Of a stretch of DNA of 64,000 bases, positions 53,163-62,400 are shown piece after piece. A model generated the notes under the pieces. It saw nothing but the letters and a program-made list of their open reading frames with translations. It did not search any database and was not told where the DNA came from. Location: positions 682,001-746,000 of the forward strand of contig NZ_CP014234.1 of the NCBI RefSeq assembly GCF_001553955.1, in the 5' to 3' direction. How positions within the stretch are numbered: the first letter of the stretch is position 1; each line of letters begins with the position of its first letter. This DNA comes from Moraxella osloensis (lineage in GTDB: Bacteria; Pseudomonadota; Gammaproteobacteria; Pseudomonadales; Moraxellaceae). A program made the position numbers and the translations under genes.

Positions 53163-53987
53163 ATGTTGACTCAATTTAGTAGCGGCAATGACAAAACCTC
53201 AGCCGTAAGGAAAAAAACTATCCAAATCACTCTAGGGATTGCAGGATTGATACTGGTTGTTGACTGCGGGCTATTGCTGGCCAATCGTGTTTTTCATATT
53301 GGCACCCTAGTGCCATTGGGCATCGGGCTAATTTTTTTAGGCCATGCGGTATATTGGGAGCGTATCCAACTTTATTTAGCGTCACAGCCGTCATTAAAAA
53401 AATTATGGCAGCTAGTTTGGCTACTATTTTTTGTCTGGTTGATAAGTTTTTGTGTCTTTGTCAGCTATTTAAAACAGCACTTTAACACCGATAACCATCC
53501 TAAGGCGGCGCAAGCGATTATTGTCTTAGGTGGCGGAACCAAAGACAATAAGCCGACTGATGCGGTAAAACTGCGTTTGGATAAAGCATCTGAAGTCATC
53601 AAACGTTTTACAAACGCACTGGTGATAACCAGTGGGGGTTTTGACGCGGGGGAGGATGTCAGTGAAGCCAAAGCGATGGCGGACTATTTACATGACACCT
53701 ATGGCATCAGCTTGGCGCATATTGCGCTTGAAGAACAAAGCACCAGTACCGAGCTCAACTTTGTCCATAGTAAAAAGATTTTAGCGCAGCAAGGGATTGC
53801 CTTAAATCAGCCGATAATCGCAGTCACCAGTGATTTTCACACCTTGCGCGCAAGCCTTATTGGCAAACGACAAGGATATACCAATTTACAGGTGGTCGGG
53901 TCTGACACCCCTTGGTATATCCGTCCAAATGTGTGGTTTCGCGAATACTTTGCTTTTATCAGCGGCTGGCTACTCGATGAGTATTAA
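53163..53987 (+). CDS. YdcF/SanA-family (DUF218) membrane protein
   Basis: The 274-residue protein has three hydrophobic segments in the first 110 residues and a DUF218 domain (about 115-270). The domain has AQAIIVLGGGTKDNKPTDAV, the ALVITSGGFDAGED segment, ALEEQSTSTELNFVHSK and IAVTSDFHTLRASLIGKRQG (20 residues). Family members (SanA, YdcF, ElyC) act in envelope integrity or bind nucleotides; the exact role is unknown. The start ATG has only a weak ribosome-binding site. The stop codon overlaps that of convergent lolD by two bases. Confidence 0.88.
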   Translation: MLTQFSSGNDKTSAVRKKTIQITLGIAGLILVVDCGLLLANRVFHIGTLVPLGIGLIFLGHAVYWERIQLYLASQPSLKKLWQLVWLLFFVWLISFCVFVSYLKQHFNTDNHPKAAQAIIVLGGGTKDNKPTDAVKLRLDKASEVIKRFTNALVITSGGFDAGEDVSEAKAMADYLHDTYGISLAHIALEEQSTSTELNFVHSKKILAQQGIALNQPIIAVTSDFHTLRASLIGKRQGYTNLQVVGSDTPWYIRPNVWFREYFAFISGWLLDEY

Positions 53988-54661
53988 GCCACCCACGTGC
54001 CATTTTGTAACGCCAATTGTTTATCCGCCAACTGTGCCAATTGCCGGTCATGAGTGACCATCAACAGCGCGGTATTAAAATCTTTTTGTAGCTCCGAGAG
54101 GATTTCAAATACTGCCTGTGCATTGGCGTAGTCTAAGTTCCCTGTGGGTTCATCAGCCAGTATCAATGAAGGCTTTGTCACCAGCGCTCTAGCAATCGCC
54201 ACCCGTTGACGTTCACCGCCAGATAACTCGCCTGGGCGATGGGTCAGCCGATGCCCCAGTCCTACTTTTTCCAATAATTCAATAGACTGTTGACGCGCTA
54301 CTGCGATTGGCACTGCTTTTCGCATCAATAGCGGCATTGCCACATTTTCAATCGCAGTAAACTCCGCCAACAAATGGTGAAACTGATAAATAAATCCCAA
54401 ATATTGGTTACGAAGCTCACCGCGCTGGGTTTCATTCAAATCATTGATGCGTTGCCCATGTAGCCAAACCTCCCCACTGGTCGGCACATCTAAGCCACCC
54501 AAGATATGTAGCAAGGTACTTTTACCCGACCCGCTCGTGCCAACAATGGCGATTCGCTCGCCACTGTTAATACTGATATCCAAATGATTGAGCACATTCG
54601 TGGTGGTTTTACCATCTTGATAGGTCTTGGTGATATTTTTTCCTATTAAAATCGCCGTCAT
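53984..54661 (-). CDS. lolD: Lipoprotein-releasing system ATP-binding protein LolD
   Basis: The 225-residue ABC ATPase powers extraction of lipoproteins from the inner membrane to LolA. Walker A is in VGTSGSGKSTLLH (about 42-50), the signature LSGGERQRVAIARAL (about 146-160) and Walker B LILADEPTGNLD (about 165-176). The preceding LHGQRINDLNE and FIYQFHHLLAEFTA (Q-loop) match LolD. It starts 9 bases after the lolC/E stop, in one operon. Confidence 0.96.
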   Translation of the reverse strand: MTAILIGKNITKTYQDGKTTTNVLNHLDISINSGERIAIVGTSGSGKSTLLHILGGLDVPTSGEVWLHGQRINDLNETQRGELRNQYLGFIYQFHHLLAEFTAIENVAMPLLMRKAVPIAVARQQSIELLEKVGLGHRLTHRPGELSGGERQRVAIARALVTKPSLILADEPTGNLDYANAQAVFEILSELQKDFNTALLMVTHDRQLAQLADKQLALQNGTWVA

Positions 54662-54670
54662 GGCTCACTC

Positions 54671-55906
54671 CTATTCATAACGCAATGTTTGAGCCGGTTG
54701 AATGCTAGCTGCTCGGCGTGCTGGGTAAATGGTTGCCACAAAACTTATTACCAGTGAGGCTGCCACGATGATGGATACGTCTTTCCATTCAAGTTGTGAC
54801 GGTAAATAGTTGACAAAATAGGCATCAAATAAATGTAACCCAAATAAACTATTGATGCCGCCTACCACATCGCTCACGGTCAACGCTAAAATCACGCCCA
54901 AAATAGTTCCCGCGACGGTACCAATCACCCCGATAAACAATCCTTGCACCATAAACACTTGGGTGATGAGCTTAGGCGACGCACCAAAGGTTTTTAAAAT
55001 CGCGATGTCCGCCTTTTTATCAGTCACCAGCATCACCAAGGATGAGACGATGTTAAATGCAGCAACCAAAATAATCAAAAACAGAAGCAACCCCACCATG
55101 GCTTTTTCCATTTGGATGGCACCAAATAAATTCCCATGCGTCGATGTCCAGTCACTAGGCACAAGCATATTGGGTGCAATGCTCGCTGCTTGCTGAGCCA
55201 CTTGTGGTGCGGCAAACAAATCCTTTAACTTCATGCGAATACCTTGCGCCCCTGCAGGCAGACGCAGTAGGGTCGCCGCATCATTCATCGAGATAAATGC
55301 CATAATATTGTTGACTTCAGGGCTGATATCATATACCCCAGTGACGGTAAAACGCTTAAAGCGCGGAATCACCCCAGCAGGCGATGGTGAGGCTTCTGGC
55401 AATACTAGCGTGACCATATCGCCTTGTTTCACCCCCAGTGAATCCGCCATTTGCTTGCCAATCACAATGTCAAATTGACCACCTTTTAGACTATCGATAC
55501 TCCCACTTTCCATATGCTGATGAATAATCGAGACTTTTTTCTCATAGCTTGGCTCAATACCTGTCACCATGATACCAGCAACTTGTCCATTTGCGGTAAG
55601 CATACCCTGTAATTGGATAAAAGGCGCAACGGCTTCAACTTTGGGGTTTTTTTGAATCGTTTGCGCCAGCGTCTGCCAATCTGGGATAATTTCACTGGCA
55701 GTGACGGTGGCTTGCGGCACCATCCCCAAAATACGACTCTTGAGCTCGCGGTCAAAGCCATTCATCACCGATAACACGGTAATGAGCACCGCAACGCCAA
55801 GCGTCAAACCCACCATTGAAATCAAAGAAATAAAAGAAATAAATCGGTTACTTCGCTCAGCACGGGTATACCGTAATCCTAAAAACAAAGCCAACGGTCG
55901 AAACAT
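54671..55906 (-). CDS. lolC: Lipoprotein-releasing system permease (LolC/LolE family)
   Basis: The 411-residue protein has an N-terminal helix, a large periplasmic domain (about 45-265) and three C-terminal helices, the LolC/E plan. Typical sequences are LFLGLRYTRAERSNRFISFI (20 residues), VAVLITVLSVMNGFDRELKS, and a C-terminal FVATIYPARRAASIQPAQTL. ATG 55906 is supported by AGGAAT upstream; a longer frame from 55951 is rejected. Only one permease gene is next to lolD, so whether this is LolC, LolE or a single LolF-like protein cannot be settled from this window. Confidence 0.93.
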   Translation of the reverse strand: MFRPLALFLGLRYTRAERSNRFISFISLISMVGLTLGVAVLITVLSVMNGFDRELKSRILGMVPQATVTASEIIPDWQTLAQTIQKNPKVEAVAPFIQLQGMLTANGQVAGIMVTGIEPSYEKKVSIIHQHMESGSIDSLKGGQFDIVIGKQMADSLGVKQGDMVTLVLPEASPSPAGVIPRFKRFTVTGVYDISPEVNNIMAFISMNDAATLLRLPAGAQGIRMKLKDLFAAPQVAQQAASIAPNMLVPSDWTSTHGNLFGAIQMEKAMVGLLLFLIILVAAFNIVSSLVMLVTDKKADIAILKTFGASPKLITQVFMVQGLFIGVIGTVAGTILGVILALTVSDVVGGINSLFGLHLFDAYFVNYLPSQLEWKDVSIIVAASLVISFVATIYPARRAASIQPAQTLRYE

Positions 55907-56385
55907 AGCATTCCTAAAAATTATCATTATTTTGATGATACAAGCAGGCAATGAAATAACTTATTTCAAAACTATTATTCAAGCCTGCCAAAAGCGTGAT
56001 AGTCTGACACATTTTTTTACCGTTTTGGCAAAAGTTTTTTTGCAATTTTGCTAAAAATTCGCAGAATCAAACATATCTGCGCAATAAATTGTGGATGTTT
56101 TAAGCAAAATAAGGTGAAAAAATTCTGCATGTCCCCATTAACATAGCAGAATTAAATTTCATCCCTGCTTAATCAAGGGTTAATCTGTTGTTAACAGATA
56201 GCTTCATAGAGGCTACTCGTTGATTTAATCGGGATGATTTGAAGGCTGATATTAGCCTATTGATAGCTGATAATGTAATCATTAAAATTTTGATAAATAT
56301 CGTGACAGCTGTTTAGTTTATTAAGTGTGTTTGCAACATAAGCTTGTTGTTACTGATAAACCTGTTGTTACTTAAAGGACGTCTT
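55907..56385. other. Divergent AT-rich spacer
   Basis: 479 bases without a gene. It holds an 8-bp inverted repeat AATTCTGC / GCAGAATT (56121-56153), a 7-bp one ATCTGTT / AACAGAT near 56186, and a short duplication CTTGTTGTTACTGATAAACC/TGTTGTTACT ending just before the next gene. No promoter pair is convincing. Confidence 0.4.
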
Positions 56386-57363
56386 ATGACCAATACTCAC
56401 CAACCCCCTTCTTCAAATGCCCCCAATACGATTAGTCTAAACTGTGATCAAGTGGTTGGTCATGCAGATCACTGGTCATGTTTTACCAACAACATTGCCG
56501 ATGACGTCCCAAATTGGTTGCAATCGCATATCGATACTGCCACTCTCCCTACCCCACTAAAGACTACCAACGCCACGCCTTCGCATATTTTACTATCGGG
56601 TAATCAGCCAATTCATGTCAATCAAGTGATTGAGATTGATAGCAATCGCTCACCCAAACGTTTGATTAATGCGTTTCCTTGTGTCAATAGTCCGTATGGG
56701 CAGTGGGTCACTATTGAAGGTATCTATAAATGTAACAATCAGATAGAGGCGATTTTGCGCTTAAAAACTGATGACAATACCGTGTTATATGTATTTGACC
56801 AGTATTATGCCATCAATGCGCACAACTATGAAAAAAATCACCGCTACTTAATCAATCTGAGTGCATTTGCTTACAGCGTGAGTTTGAGTAACCGCTCAGA
56901 AACCATTGTGGTTGATGAGCCTGAAGCGATTCGTTATCACCGCGCTTTTAATGATATTTTGACCAAAAATAATAACGTTGCCCCAAAAGACCTTGAAGCC
57001 CAAATCGCCGCTTGGCAACCTAGCGAAAACGATTTGCCGCTTGAGCCAATTGAAATCAACGTCGGTCATATGTGTGCTTATTTATTTGGTGAAACCATCG
57101 GTCAACAAGATGAAGCCTGGTGCCAGGGTCAAATTATTGGCAAACAGACTACCAGCTTTAACGGCGTTGACTTTGTATTACTTGACGTGGTGATACTACG
57201 TGAAAGCCTTGATAATCCTGTCGTTATTCGTTTAGCGGTCAATGCCGATAACATCGATGCGGCGATTCAGGTCAACGATTATATTCAAGCCAATATTTGG
57301 CTACAGGGGACTATTTTTATGGAAAACCAGAAAAAAGCCGTCACCAATTACAAAGCGTTTTAA
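56386..57363 (+). CDS. Hypothetical protein (325 aa), unrecognised family
   Basis: The protein has no signal peptide or membrane segment. Residues 1-60 are Asn/Thr/Pro-rich; from about 70 to the end it looks beta-rich in two blocks (about 75-165 and 225-325) joined by an acidic helical linker. Both blocks contain a W-x-x-x-G-x-I strand (GQWVTIEGIYKC; EAWCQGQIIGKQ), which hints at related folds but is too short to prove duplication. The start ATG has a clear ribosome-binding site (AAAGGA, 56375). No neighbour explains it. Confidence 0.7.
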   Translation: MTNTHQPPSSNAPNTISLNCDQVVGHADHWSCFTNNIADDVPNWLQSHIDTATLPTPLKTTNATPSHILLSGNQPIHVNQVIEIDSNRSPKRLINAFPCVNSPYGQWVTIEGIYKCNNQIEAILRLKTDDNTVLYVFDQYYAINAHNYEKNHRYLINLSAFAYSVSLSNRSETIVVDEPEAIRYHRAFNDILTKNNNVAPKDLEAQIAAWQPSENDLPLEPIEINVGHMCAYLFGETIGQQDEAWCQGQIIGKQTTSFNGVDFVLLDVVILRESLDNPVVIRLAVNADNIDAAIQVNDYIQANIWLQGTIFMENQKKAVTNYKAF

Positions 57364-57551
57364 GCCATTTCCCACTAAAATCATGGGTTAATTTTCTTAA
57401 AGCCACTGCCGACTATGACAGTGGCTTTGTTATTTTGTAAATAAATGTAAATCTAGCACGTTATTTTATTTAATTCATTGAATTGACTACAATTTTATAT
57501 TATCGTTATTTTAAGTTTAATTTAAATCAATTTTTATCAATCAACGTCATG

Positions 57552-57591
57552 AATCCTATAGCGGCTCAGTTATAAATCCTATAGTGGCTCA
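57552..57591. repeat. Direct repeat, 17 bp x 2 (period 23)
   Basis: AATCCTATAGCGGCTCA and AATCCTATAGTGGCTCA lie in the spacer before the small gene at 57660. Confidence 0.8.
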
Positions 57592-57659
57592 ATCGCCTAC
57601 CCAACATTAGCCGCTAATGTTTTGTGAGTGTTCTATCAGTTATTTTGGGAAGATGACCC

Positions 57660-57935
57660 ATGCCAAATCAGTCGACTAAATCCGCAGTTTCTACTTCAGA
57701 CGCTATCCAAGCCCAGACTGGATTGGTAAATCACCGCCCACTATCTGCTCAAACGACCCTAACTACCCAAACGACCTTAGCCACGCAAACTAGCTTGGTC
57801 AATGGTCTGATGGTTTATACCACAGGTTTGCTACTGTACCCCGCCCAAGCAGGCGATAAAAAAAATCACCGAATGTTATCGATGATTTTTTTTGTGCTCG
57901 GGGTGTTAGTGATATTTCGCTTAACACACGGATAA
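57660..57935 (+). CDS. Small Thr/Gln-rich protein with one membrane segment (doubtful)
   Basis: The 91-residue frame has a Thr/Gln/Ser-rich N-terminal half with repeated QTTL units (SAQTTLTTQTTLATQTSL) and a C-terminal hydrophobic helix (MLSMIFFVLGVLVIF). A GGAAGA ribosome-binding-site-like sequence lies 10 bases upstream. However, a strong terminator-like hairpin (57858-57893) sits inside the frame just before the helix codons, which is unusual for a translated gene. It could be a small membrane protein or a chance frame. Confidence 0.4.
   Translation: MPNQSTKSAVSTSDAIQAQTGLVNHRPLSAQTTLTTQTTLATQTSLVNGLMVYTTGLLLYPAQAGDKKNHRMLSMIFFVLGVLVIFRLTHG
57858..57893. terminator. Terminator-like hairpin between the small ORF and the SCP2 gene
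   Basis: AAAAAATCACCGA pairs with TCGATGATTTTTT (one mismatch) around a 6-base loop, with A and T runs on both sides. On the minus strand it can terminate the SCP2 gene transcript about 80 bases after the stop. Confidence 0.65.
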
Positions 57936-57970
57936 GGCTCGCAATATCCTAAATTATTTGATTAGCCCGA

Positions 57971-58360
57971 TTACACTTGTGTATTGGCTAAGATGTCTTT
58001 GAAAAGCTGTTTTTGCTCAGCGCTTGGGCTTGCGGTTTGGATAGACATTAATTGTCCCATATCGCCTTCGACGCGGATTTTGCCAGACATGAAGGCTTCC
58101 ATTGCACGGTTCATATCACGATCTAAAAATATCGCTTTTAAGGTATCGGCATCCAGTTTTAAGGTGGTTAAAGCACCATCTTTTAAACCTTGATGAATCG
58201 TGCCATCATAAAAAGCGGCATTGACTTGTTGGTTGTCGCTATCTGTGACTTGTAAATTAATCGACATATTTTTAATCGCAGGGGGTAGATTTAGGTCACC
58301 GGCGTTGTTGGTTAATTCGTCAACTTTATCAAACCATTCTTGTGTTAAAATTTTAGCCAT
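57971..58360 (-). CDS. SCP2 sterol-carrier-domain protein
   Basis: The 129-residue protein consists of a single SCP2-like domain. It begins with a helical segment (LTQEWFDKVDELTNNAG), has the ATLKLDADTLKAIF-like TTLKLDADTLKAIFLDRDMN block near residues 83-102, and the conserved AFMSGKIRVEGDMGQLMSI (about 107-125) that lines the hydrophobic cavity. Bacterial SCP2 proteins bind lipids or acyl-CoA, with specific roles mostly unknown. It has a conventional ribosome-binding site (GAGGATTT). No functional neighbour. Confidence 0.88.
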   Translation of the reverse strand: MAKILTQEWFDKVDELTNNAGDLNLPPAIKNMSINLQVTDSDNQQVNAAFYDGTIHQGLKDGALTTLKLDADTLKAIFLDRDMNRAMEAFMSGKIRVEGDMGQLMSIQTASPSAEQKQLFKDILANTQV

Positions 58361-58883
58361 TTTAAATCCTCATTATTGTTAGTTGTATTAAAACTTGTGC
58401 ATCTTACCGAGATTTTGTATGAATGACAATTCTCTAACGCATGATAAACCTATTTATAGCACAACGACAATGGCGCTCGGTTAACCATTTTTAGCATTGT
58501 TACTAAATAGTGTATGGGGTGTTAAAAAAATCCCCACAATTTACATGGTTTTTTTTATTTTTCATATTATAATAGTTGGTATGTAATTTTTTTTTGCGCT
58601 ATGAACATTACATTAGATGATATTTAGCAAAGATTAAGTTACAATACTTGGTGAGAATCGTGAGTTTGAGCCTATTTTAGTGCTTGTAAATTTACTGTTT
58701 TGCGTCAAGATTTAGCCGCTAATTTCTTTAAAATTCATCGTGAAACTAGCCACTAAATAGTTAGCCTATCTTATAAAAAAATAACTAGCGCCAACGTATC
58801 TGACCGGATAGTTTTATTGACAGGCACAAAGGAGATTTCTGCTTAAACTTGTTGATAATATAGGCTGTAAAGGAAATCATCGA
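58361..58883. other. Spacer upstream of the cbb3 oxidase operon
   Basis: 523 AT-rich bases divergent between the SCP2 gene and ccoN. A TATAAT (58569-58574, in TTATAATAGT) is a possible -10 box far from ccoN. I looked for an FNR/Anr box (TTGAT-N4-ATCAA) and did not find a convincing one. Confidence 0.4.
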
Positions 58884-60356
58884 ATGAATTTACAAAACAC
58901 AGCAATACCTATTACCGATGATTATGAAGTGGACATCATTAAGTTGTTCTCAATCATGGCGATAGTATATGGTATTATCGGTATGGCAATTGGGGTGTTC
59001 ATTGCATCACAATTGGCATGGCCTGCCCTCAATTTTGGTATCCCTTGGCTAACATTTAGCCGTTTGCGTCCATTGCACACCAACGCGGTGATTTTTGCAT
59101 TTGGTGGTTGTGCGTTATTCGCAACTTCATATTATATCGTTCAAAGAACGTGTAAAACGCGTTTATTCGCACCTTATCTAGCCTGGTTCACCTTTTGGGG
59201 ATGGAATCTTGTTATTGTTGCCGCAATTATTACCCTACCTTTGGGTTTAACCTCGTCTAAAGAATATGCTGAGCTTGAATGGCCCATTGATATTTTAATT
59301 GCTGTGGTGTGGATATCTTATGCCATTGTGTTTTTTGGTACGTTATTGAAACGCAAAACCTCGCATATCTACGTTGCTAACTGGTTCTTTGCGGCATTTA
59401 TTTTGACCATTGCGTTACTCCATATTGTCAATAGTATGGCAATCCCTGTGGGCTTGTGGAAGTCGTATTCGTTGTTTGGCGGTGCAACTGACGCTATGGT
59501 GCAATGGTGGTATGGTCACAACGCCGTAGGTTTTTACTTAACAGCCGCGTTTTTAGGTATGATGTATTATTTTGTGCCTGTACAAATCGGTCGTCCTATT
59601 TACTCTTATCGTTTATCTATCATCCACTTTTGGGCGTTAATTGCGTCTTATATGTGGGCGGGTGGTCACCATCTTCACTATTCAGCACTCCCTGACTGGG
59701 CACAGTCTTTAGGGATGGTATTCTCTATCATTTTATTTGCGCCTTCATGGGGCGGTATGATTAATGGTGTACTTACCTTATCTGGCAGCTGGGATAAACT
59801 TCGCACAGACCCTATTATTCGTTTCTTGATTGTTGCACTGTCATTCTATGCGATGTCAACGTTTGAAGGTCCGATGATGTCAATCAAAACCGTCAATGCG
59901 TTATCCCACAATACTGACTGGACCGTTGGTCACGTGCATTCTGGTGCGTTAGGCTGGGTTGGTATGATTACCGTTGGTTCATTATATGTATTAATTCCAC
60001 GTCTTTGGAACAAACAAAAAATGTATTCAACTGACTTAATCACCGCGCATTTTTGGCTGGCTACCGCAGGTACTATTTTCTACATCGTATCGCTTTGGAT
60101 TTCAGGTATTGGTCAAGGTATGATGTGGCGTGCTACAAATCCAGATGGAACGCTGGTGTATAGTTTCGTTGATACTGTCTTGTTCTCGCACTATCCTTAC
60201 ATTGGTCGTGCATTTGGTGGTTTCTTGTATGTCTCAGGTATGGTCGTCATGGCTTACAACGTCTACAAAACCATCACGATGCCAAGCACTAAAACTGTTG
60301 AAGTAGCGGATACCACTACACCTGTAGTAGAAACTGCTACCGCAAAACAGATTTAA
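58884..60356 (+). CDS. ccoN: cbb3-type cytochrome c oxidase subunit I
   Basis: The 490-residue catalytic subunit of the high-affinity haem-copper oxidase has twelve membrane segments carrying haem b, haem b3 and CuB. Recognisable parts are [20 protein letters not shown] (20 residues, His for haem b), [20 protein letters not shown] (20 residues, CuB His), [15 protein letters not shown] and [15 protein letters not shown]. The C-terminal tail is Thr/Val-rich. A good ribosome-binding site (AAAGGAAA) precedes it. First gene of ccoNOQP. Confidence 0.98.
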   Translation: MNLQNTAIPITDDYEVDIIKLFSIMAIVYGIIGMAIGVFIASQLAWPALNFGIPWLTFSRLRPLHTNAVIFAFGGCALFATSYYIVQRTCKTRLFAPYLAWFTFWGWNLVIVAAIITLPLGLTSSKEYAELEWPIDILIAVVWISYAIVFFGTLLKRKTSHIYVANWFFAAFILTIALLHIVNSMAIPVGLWKSYSLFGGATDAMVQWWYGHNAVGFYLTAAFLGMMYYFVPVQIGRPIYSYRLSIIHFWALIASYMWAGGHHLHYSALPDWAQSLGMVFSIILFAPSWGGMINGVLTLSGSWDKLRTDPIIRFLIVALSFYAMSTFEGPMMSIKTVNALSHNTDWTVGHVHSGALGWVGMITVGSLYVLIPRLWNKQKMYSTDLITAHFWLATAGTIFYIVSLWISGIGQGMMWRATNPDGTLVYSFVDTVLFSHYPYIGRAFGGFLYVSGMVVMAYNVYKTITMPSTKTVEVADTTTPVVETATAKQI

Positions 60357-60366
60357 GGAGAGACTC

Positions 60367-60984
60367 ATGAAACTCAATCACGAAATTATTGAAAAAAACA
60401 CGGGTCTTTTAGTTATCCTAATCGTTGTGTCTATTAGCTTTGCCACTTTGGTAGAAATCGTGCCATTGATTTATACCAAAGAGGTTAACCAACCTTTGCC
60501 CAATATGAAGCCATGGACCGCACTTGAATTAGAAGGTCGTGATATTTATATTCGTGAAGGCTGTCACGTCTGTCATACCCAAATGGTTCGTCCTCTTCGG
60601 GCTGAAGTGGAACGTTATGGACCTTATTCGCGCGCTGCTGAATCCGCTTGGGATCACCCCTTCTTATGGGGGTCCAAACGTACTGGACCTGATCTTGCGC
60701 GGGTTGGTGGACGTTATTCTGATGACTGGCAACGCGAACATTTAATTAACCCACAATCATTAGTACCTGAATCTGTGATGCCACCATTTGCTTGGTTAGC
60801 AGAACGAGACGTTAACCCTCGAAAAGTGCAAGAAAAAATGCGTCTATTCCGCGACCATTTCGGTGTCCCATATAGCGATGCTGATATTGCAGCTGCACCT
60901 GATGCGGTACAAGGTAAAACTGAGCTCGATGCCGTTGTTGCGTATTTACAACAACTGGGCACTGCAATGAAAGGTCAACGTTAA
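60367..60984 (+). CDS. ccoO: cbb3-type cytochrome c oxidase subunit II
   Basis: The 205-residue monohaem cytochrome has an N-terminal membrane anchor (about 13-35) and a periplasmic domain. The haem-binding Cys66-His-Val-Cys69-His70 lies in [14 protein letters not shown], and the distal Met ligand is probably in ESVMPPF. It passes electrons from CcoP to CcoN. It has a strong ribosome-binding site (AAGGAG), and its stop overlaps the ccoQ start (TAATG). Confidence 0.97.
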   Translation: MKLNHEIIEKNTGLLVILIVVSISFATLVEIVPLIYTKEVNQPLPNMKPWTALELEGRDIYIREGCHVCHTQMVRPLRAEVERYGPYSRAAESAWDHPFLWGSKRTGPDLARVGGRYSDDWQREHLINPQSLVPESVMPPFAWLAERDVNPRKVQEKMRLFRDHFGVPYSDADIAAAPDAVQGKTELDAVVAYLQQLGTAMKGQR

Positions 60985-61157
60985 TGTTGGGCACATTACA
61001 CAGTATCGCAACGGTCGCAGCGTTTATCGCCTTTATTGCGATTGTTTGGTGGGCTTACTCACCAAAGAATCGCAAACGATTTGAAGAAGATGCAAAACTT
61101 GCGTTAGATGACGAAGACCTAACAGACGCATCACAACGCAATAAGGATAAAAAATGA
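60984..61157 (+). CDS. ccoQ: cbb3-type cytochrome c oxidase small subunit CcoQ
   Basis: The 57-residue protein begins [19 protein letters not shown] and has one membrane helix (about 5-25) followed by WWAYSPKNRKRFEEDA, the typical CcoQ/FixQ juxtamembrane pattern. An acidic tail follows. CcoQ stabilises the oxidase complex. Start and stop codons overlap ccoO (TAATG) and ccoP (ATGA), so the three are translationally coupled. Confidence 0.95.
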   Translation: MLGTLHSIATVAAFIAFIAIVWWAYSPKNRKRFEEDAKLALDDEDLTDASQRNKDKK

Positions 61158-62332
61158 GTGGATTTTGGAGTTTTTGGATAACCCTATTTTCCATCGGTTG
61201 TTGGGCTTGGATTTTGTACTGGTTAGTCGGTGTATTGGGTTATCGCCCAAAAATGTCGGATGACGGTACCACAGGTCATGAATACGATGGTATCCAAGAG
61301 TTTGACCGTCCATTACCAAAATGGTGGTTAGCAATCTTTTGGGGTTCATTAGCTTGGGCATTACTATACATGCTATTGTTCCCATCAATATTGCCAGGCT
61401 CATGGAAAGGTATCACTACGGTAAAAGTAAATGGTCAAGATGTTCCTTGGACCAGTGCTAATGAATTAGCATCCGAACTTGAGCGCAATAATGCGGTATT
61501 TACTGGCACGTTCAATGATAAAATCTTAAAAGACAAAGCGGTAACGGCACAAATTGATAGCCTTGCTAAATTACAAGCGCAGCAAGCGAAAAATGCACAG
61601 CCCAATGCTGAATTAAAATCGCAAATTGATAAAGGTATTGCAGGGCTGGCACCTGCCGTTATAAAACTTTCTCAAGACCCGCAAGCGATTAAAATTGGTC
61701 AGCGTTTGTTTTTACAAAACTGTTCAGTGTGTCATGGCTCACAAGCGCGTGGTGCACCCGGTTATCCAAACTTGACGGACAATGACTGGATTTATGGCGG
61801 TAGCCCCGATAAAATCTTGTTAACCCTACATCATGGTCGCGTCGGTGGTATGCCAGCTTGGAAAGCGCAGATTGGTGAAGATGGTGTTCGCGCCGCAGCT
61901 GAATATGTACTATCACTATCGCCCGGTCATGGTTCAAAAGAAAATGGTCAGTTGAACCAAACTTTGGTTAATCAAGGTAAGGCTATTTATGATGCCAACT
62001 GTGCGGTATGTCATGGTAAAGATGGTAAAGGCAACCCTGATGTCGGTGCGGTGAATCTTACGGATGACATTTGGTTATATGGTGGCGACCGTGAAACGGT
62101 TCGTACGTCGATACGTAATGGTCGTGCCGGTGTGATGCCATCTTGGGATACCAAACTGGGTAACGAGCGTATTATGTTATTGGCAGCGTATGTCTATTCA
62201 TTAAGCGATCACAAACAAGACGCTTCTGTGATGACGCCTCAAACTATCGTTAATAAAGAACGTGGTGCAGCCTCTACCCCAGTTGAAACTGCCAATGCGG
62301 TAAAATCTGCGGTTGCTAGTGCGGTAAAATAA
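61154..62332 (+). CDS. ccoP: cbb3-type cytochrome c oxidase subunit III
   Basis: The 392-residue dihaem cytochrome has two N-terminal membrane helices (about 2-25 and 57-77), a linker and two cytochrome c domains. The haem sites are Cys190-x2-Cys193-His194 (NCSVCHGSQ) and Cys283-x2-Cys286-His287 (NCAVCHGKDG). YDGIQEFDRPLPKWW is the usual CcoP signature after helix 1. It is longer than many CcoP (about 300 aa) because of a helical insert (about 105-160) and an Ala/Val-rich tail. It receives electrons from cytochrome c. Last gene of the operon, followed by a terminator. Confidence 0.97.
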   Translation: MSGFWSFWITLFSIGCWAWILYWLVGVLGYRPKMSDDGTTGHEYDGIQEFDRPLPKWWLAIFWGSLAWALLYMLLFPSILPGSWKGITTVKVNGQDVPWTSANELASELERNNAVFTGTFNDKILKDKAVTAQIDSLAKLQAQQAKNAQPNAELKSQIDKGIAGLAPAVIKLSQDPQAIKIGQRLFLQNCSVCHGSQARGAPGYPNLTDNDWIYGGSPDKILLTLHHGRVGGMPAWKAQIGEDGVRAAAEYVLSLSPGHGSKENGQLNQTLVNQGKAIYDANCAVCHGKDGKGNPDVGAVNLTDDIWLYGGDRETVRTSIRNGRAGVMPSWDTKLGNERIMLLAAYVYSLSDHKQDASVMTPQTIVNKERGAASTPVETANAVKSAVASAVK

Positions 62333-62347
62333 TTTTACTCTCCACTT

Positions 62348-62377
62348 AAAAAAGCGAGTTTAATCACTCGCTTTTTT
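62348..62377. terminator. Bidirectional terminator after ccoNOQP
   Basis: A 12-bp stem AAAAAAGCGAGT / ACTCGCTTTTTT with loop TTAATC, shared with the convergent Spx-like gene. Confidence 0.92.
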
Positions 62378-62400
62378 ATTGGGGATTGACTTGCCCCTCT

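Noticed and set aside
58361..58883. FNR/Anr box upstream of ccoN
   Set aside because: cbb3 operons are often under oxygen control, so I looked for TTGAT-N4-ATCAA and close variants, but found no convincing match.
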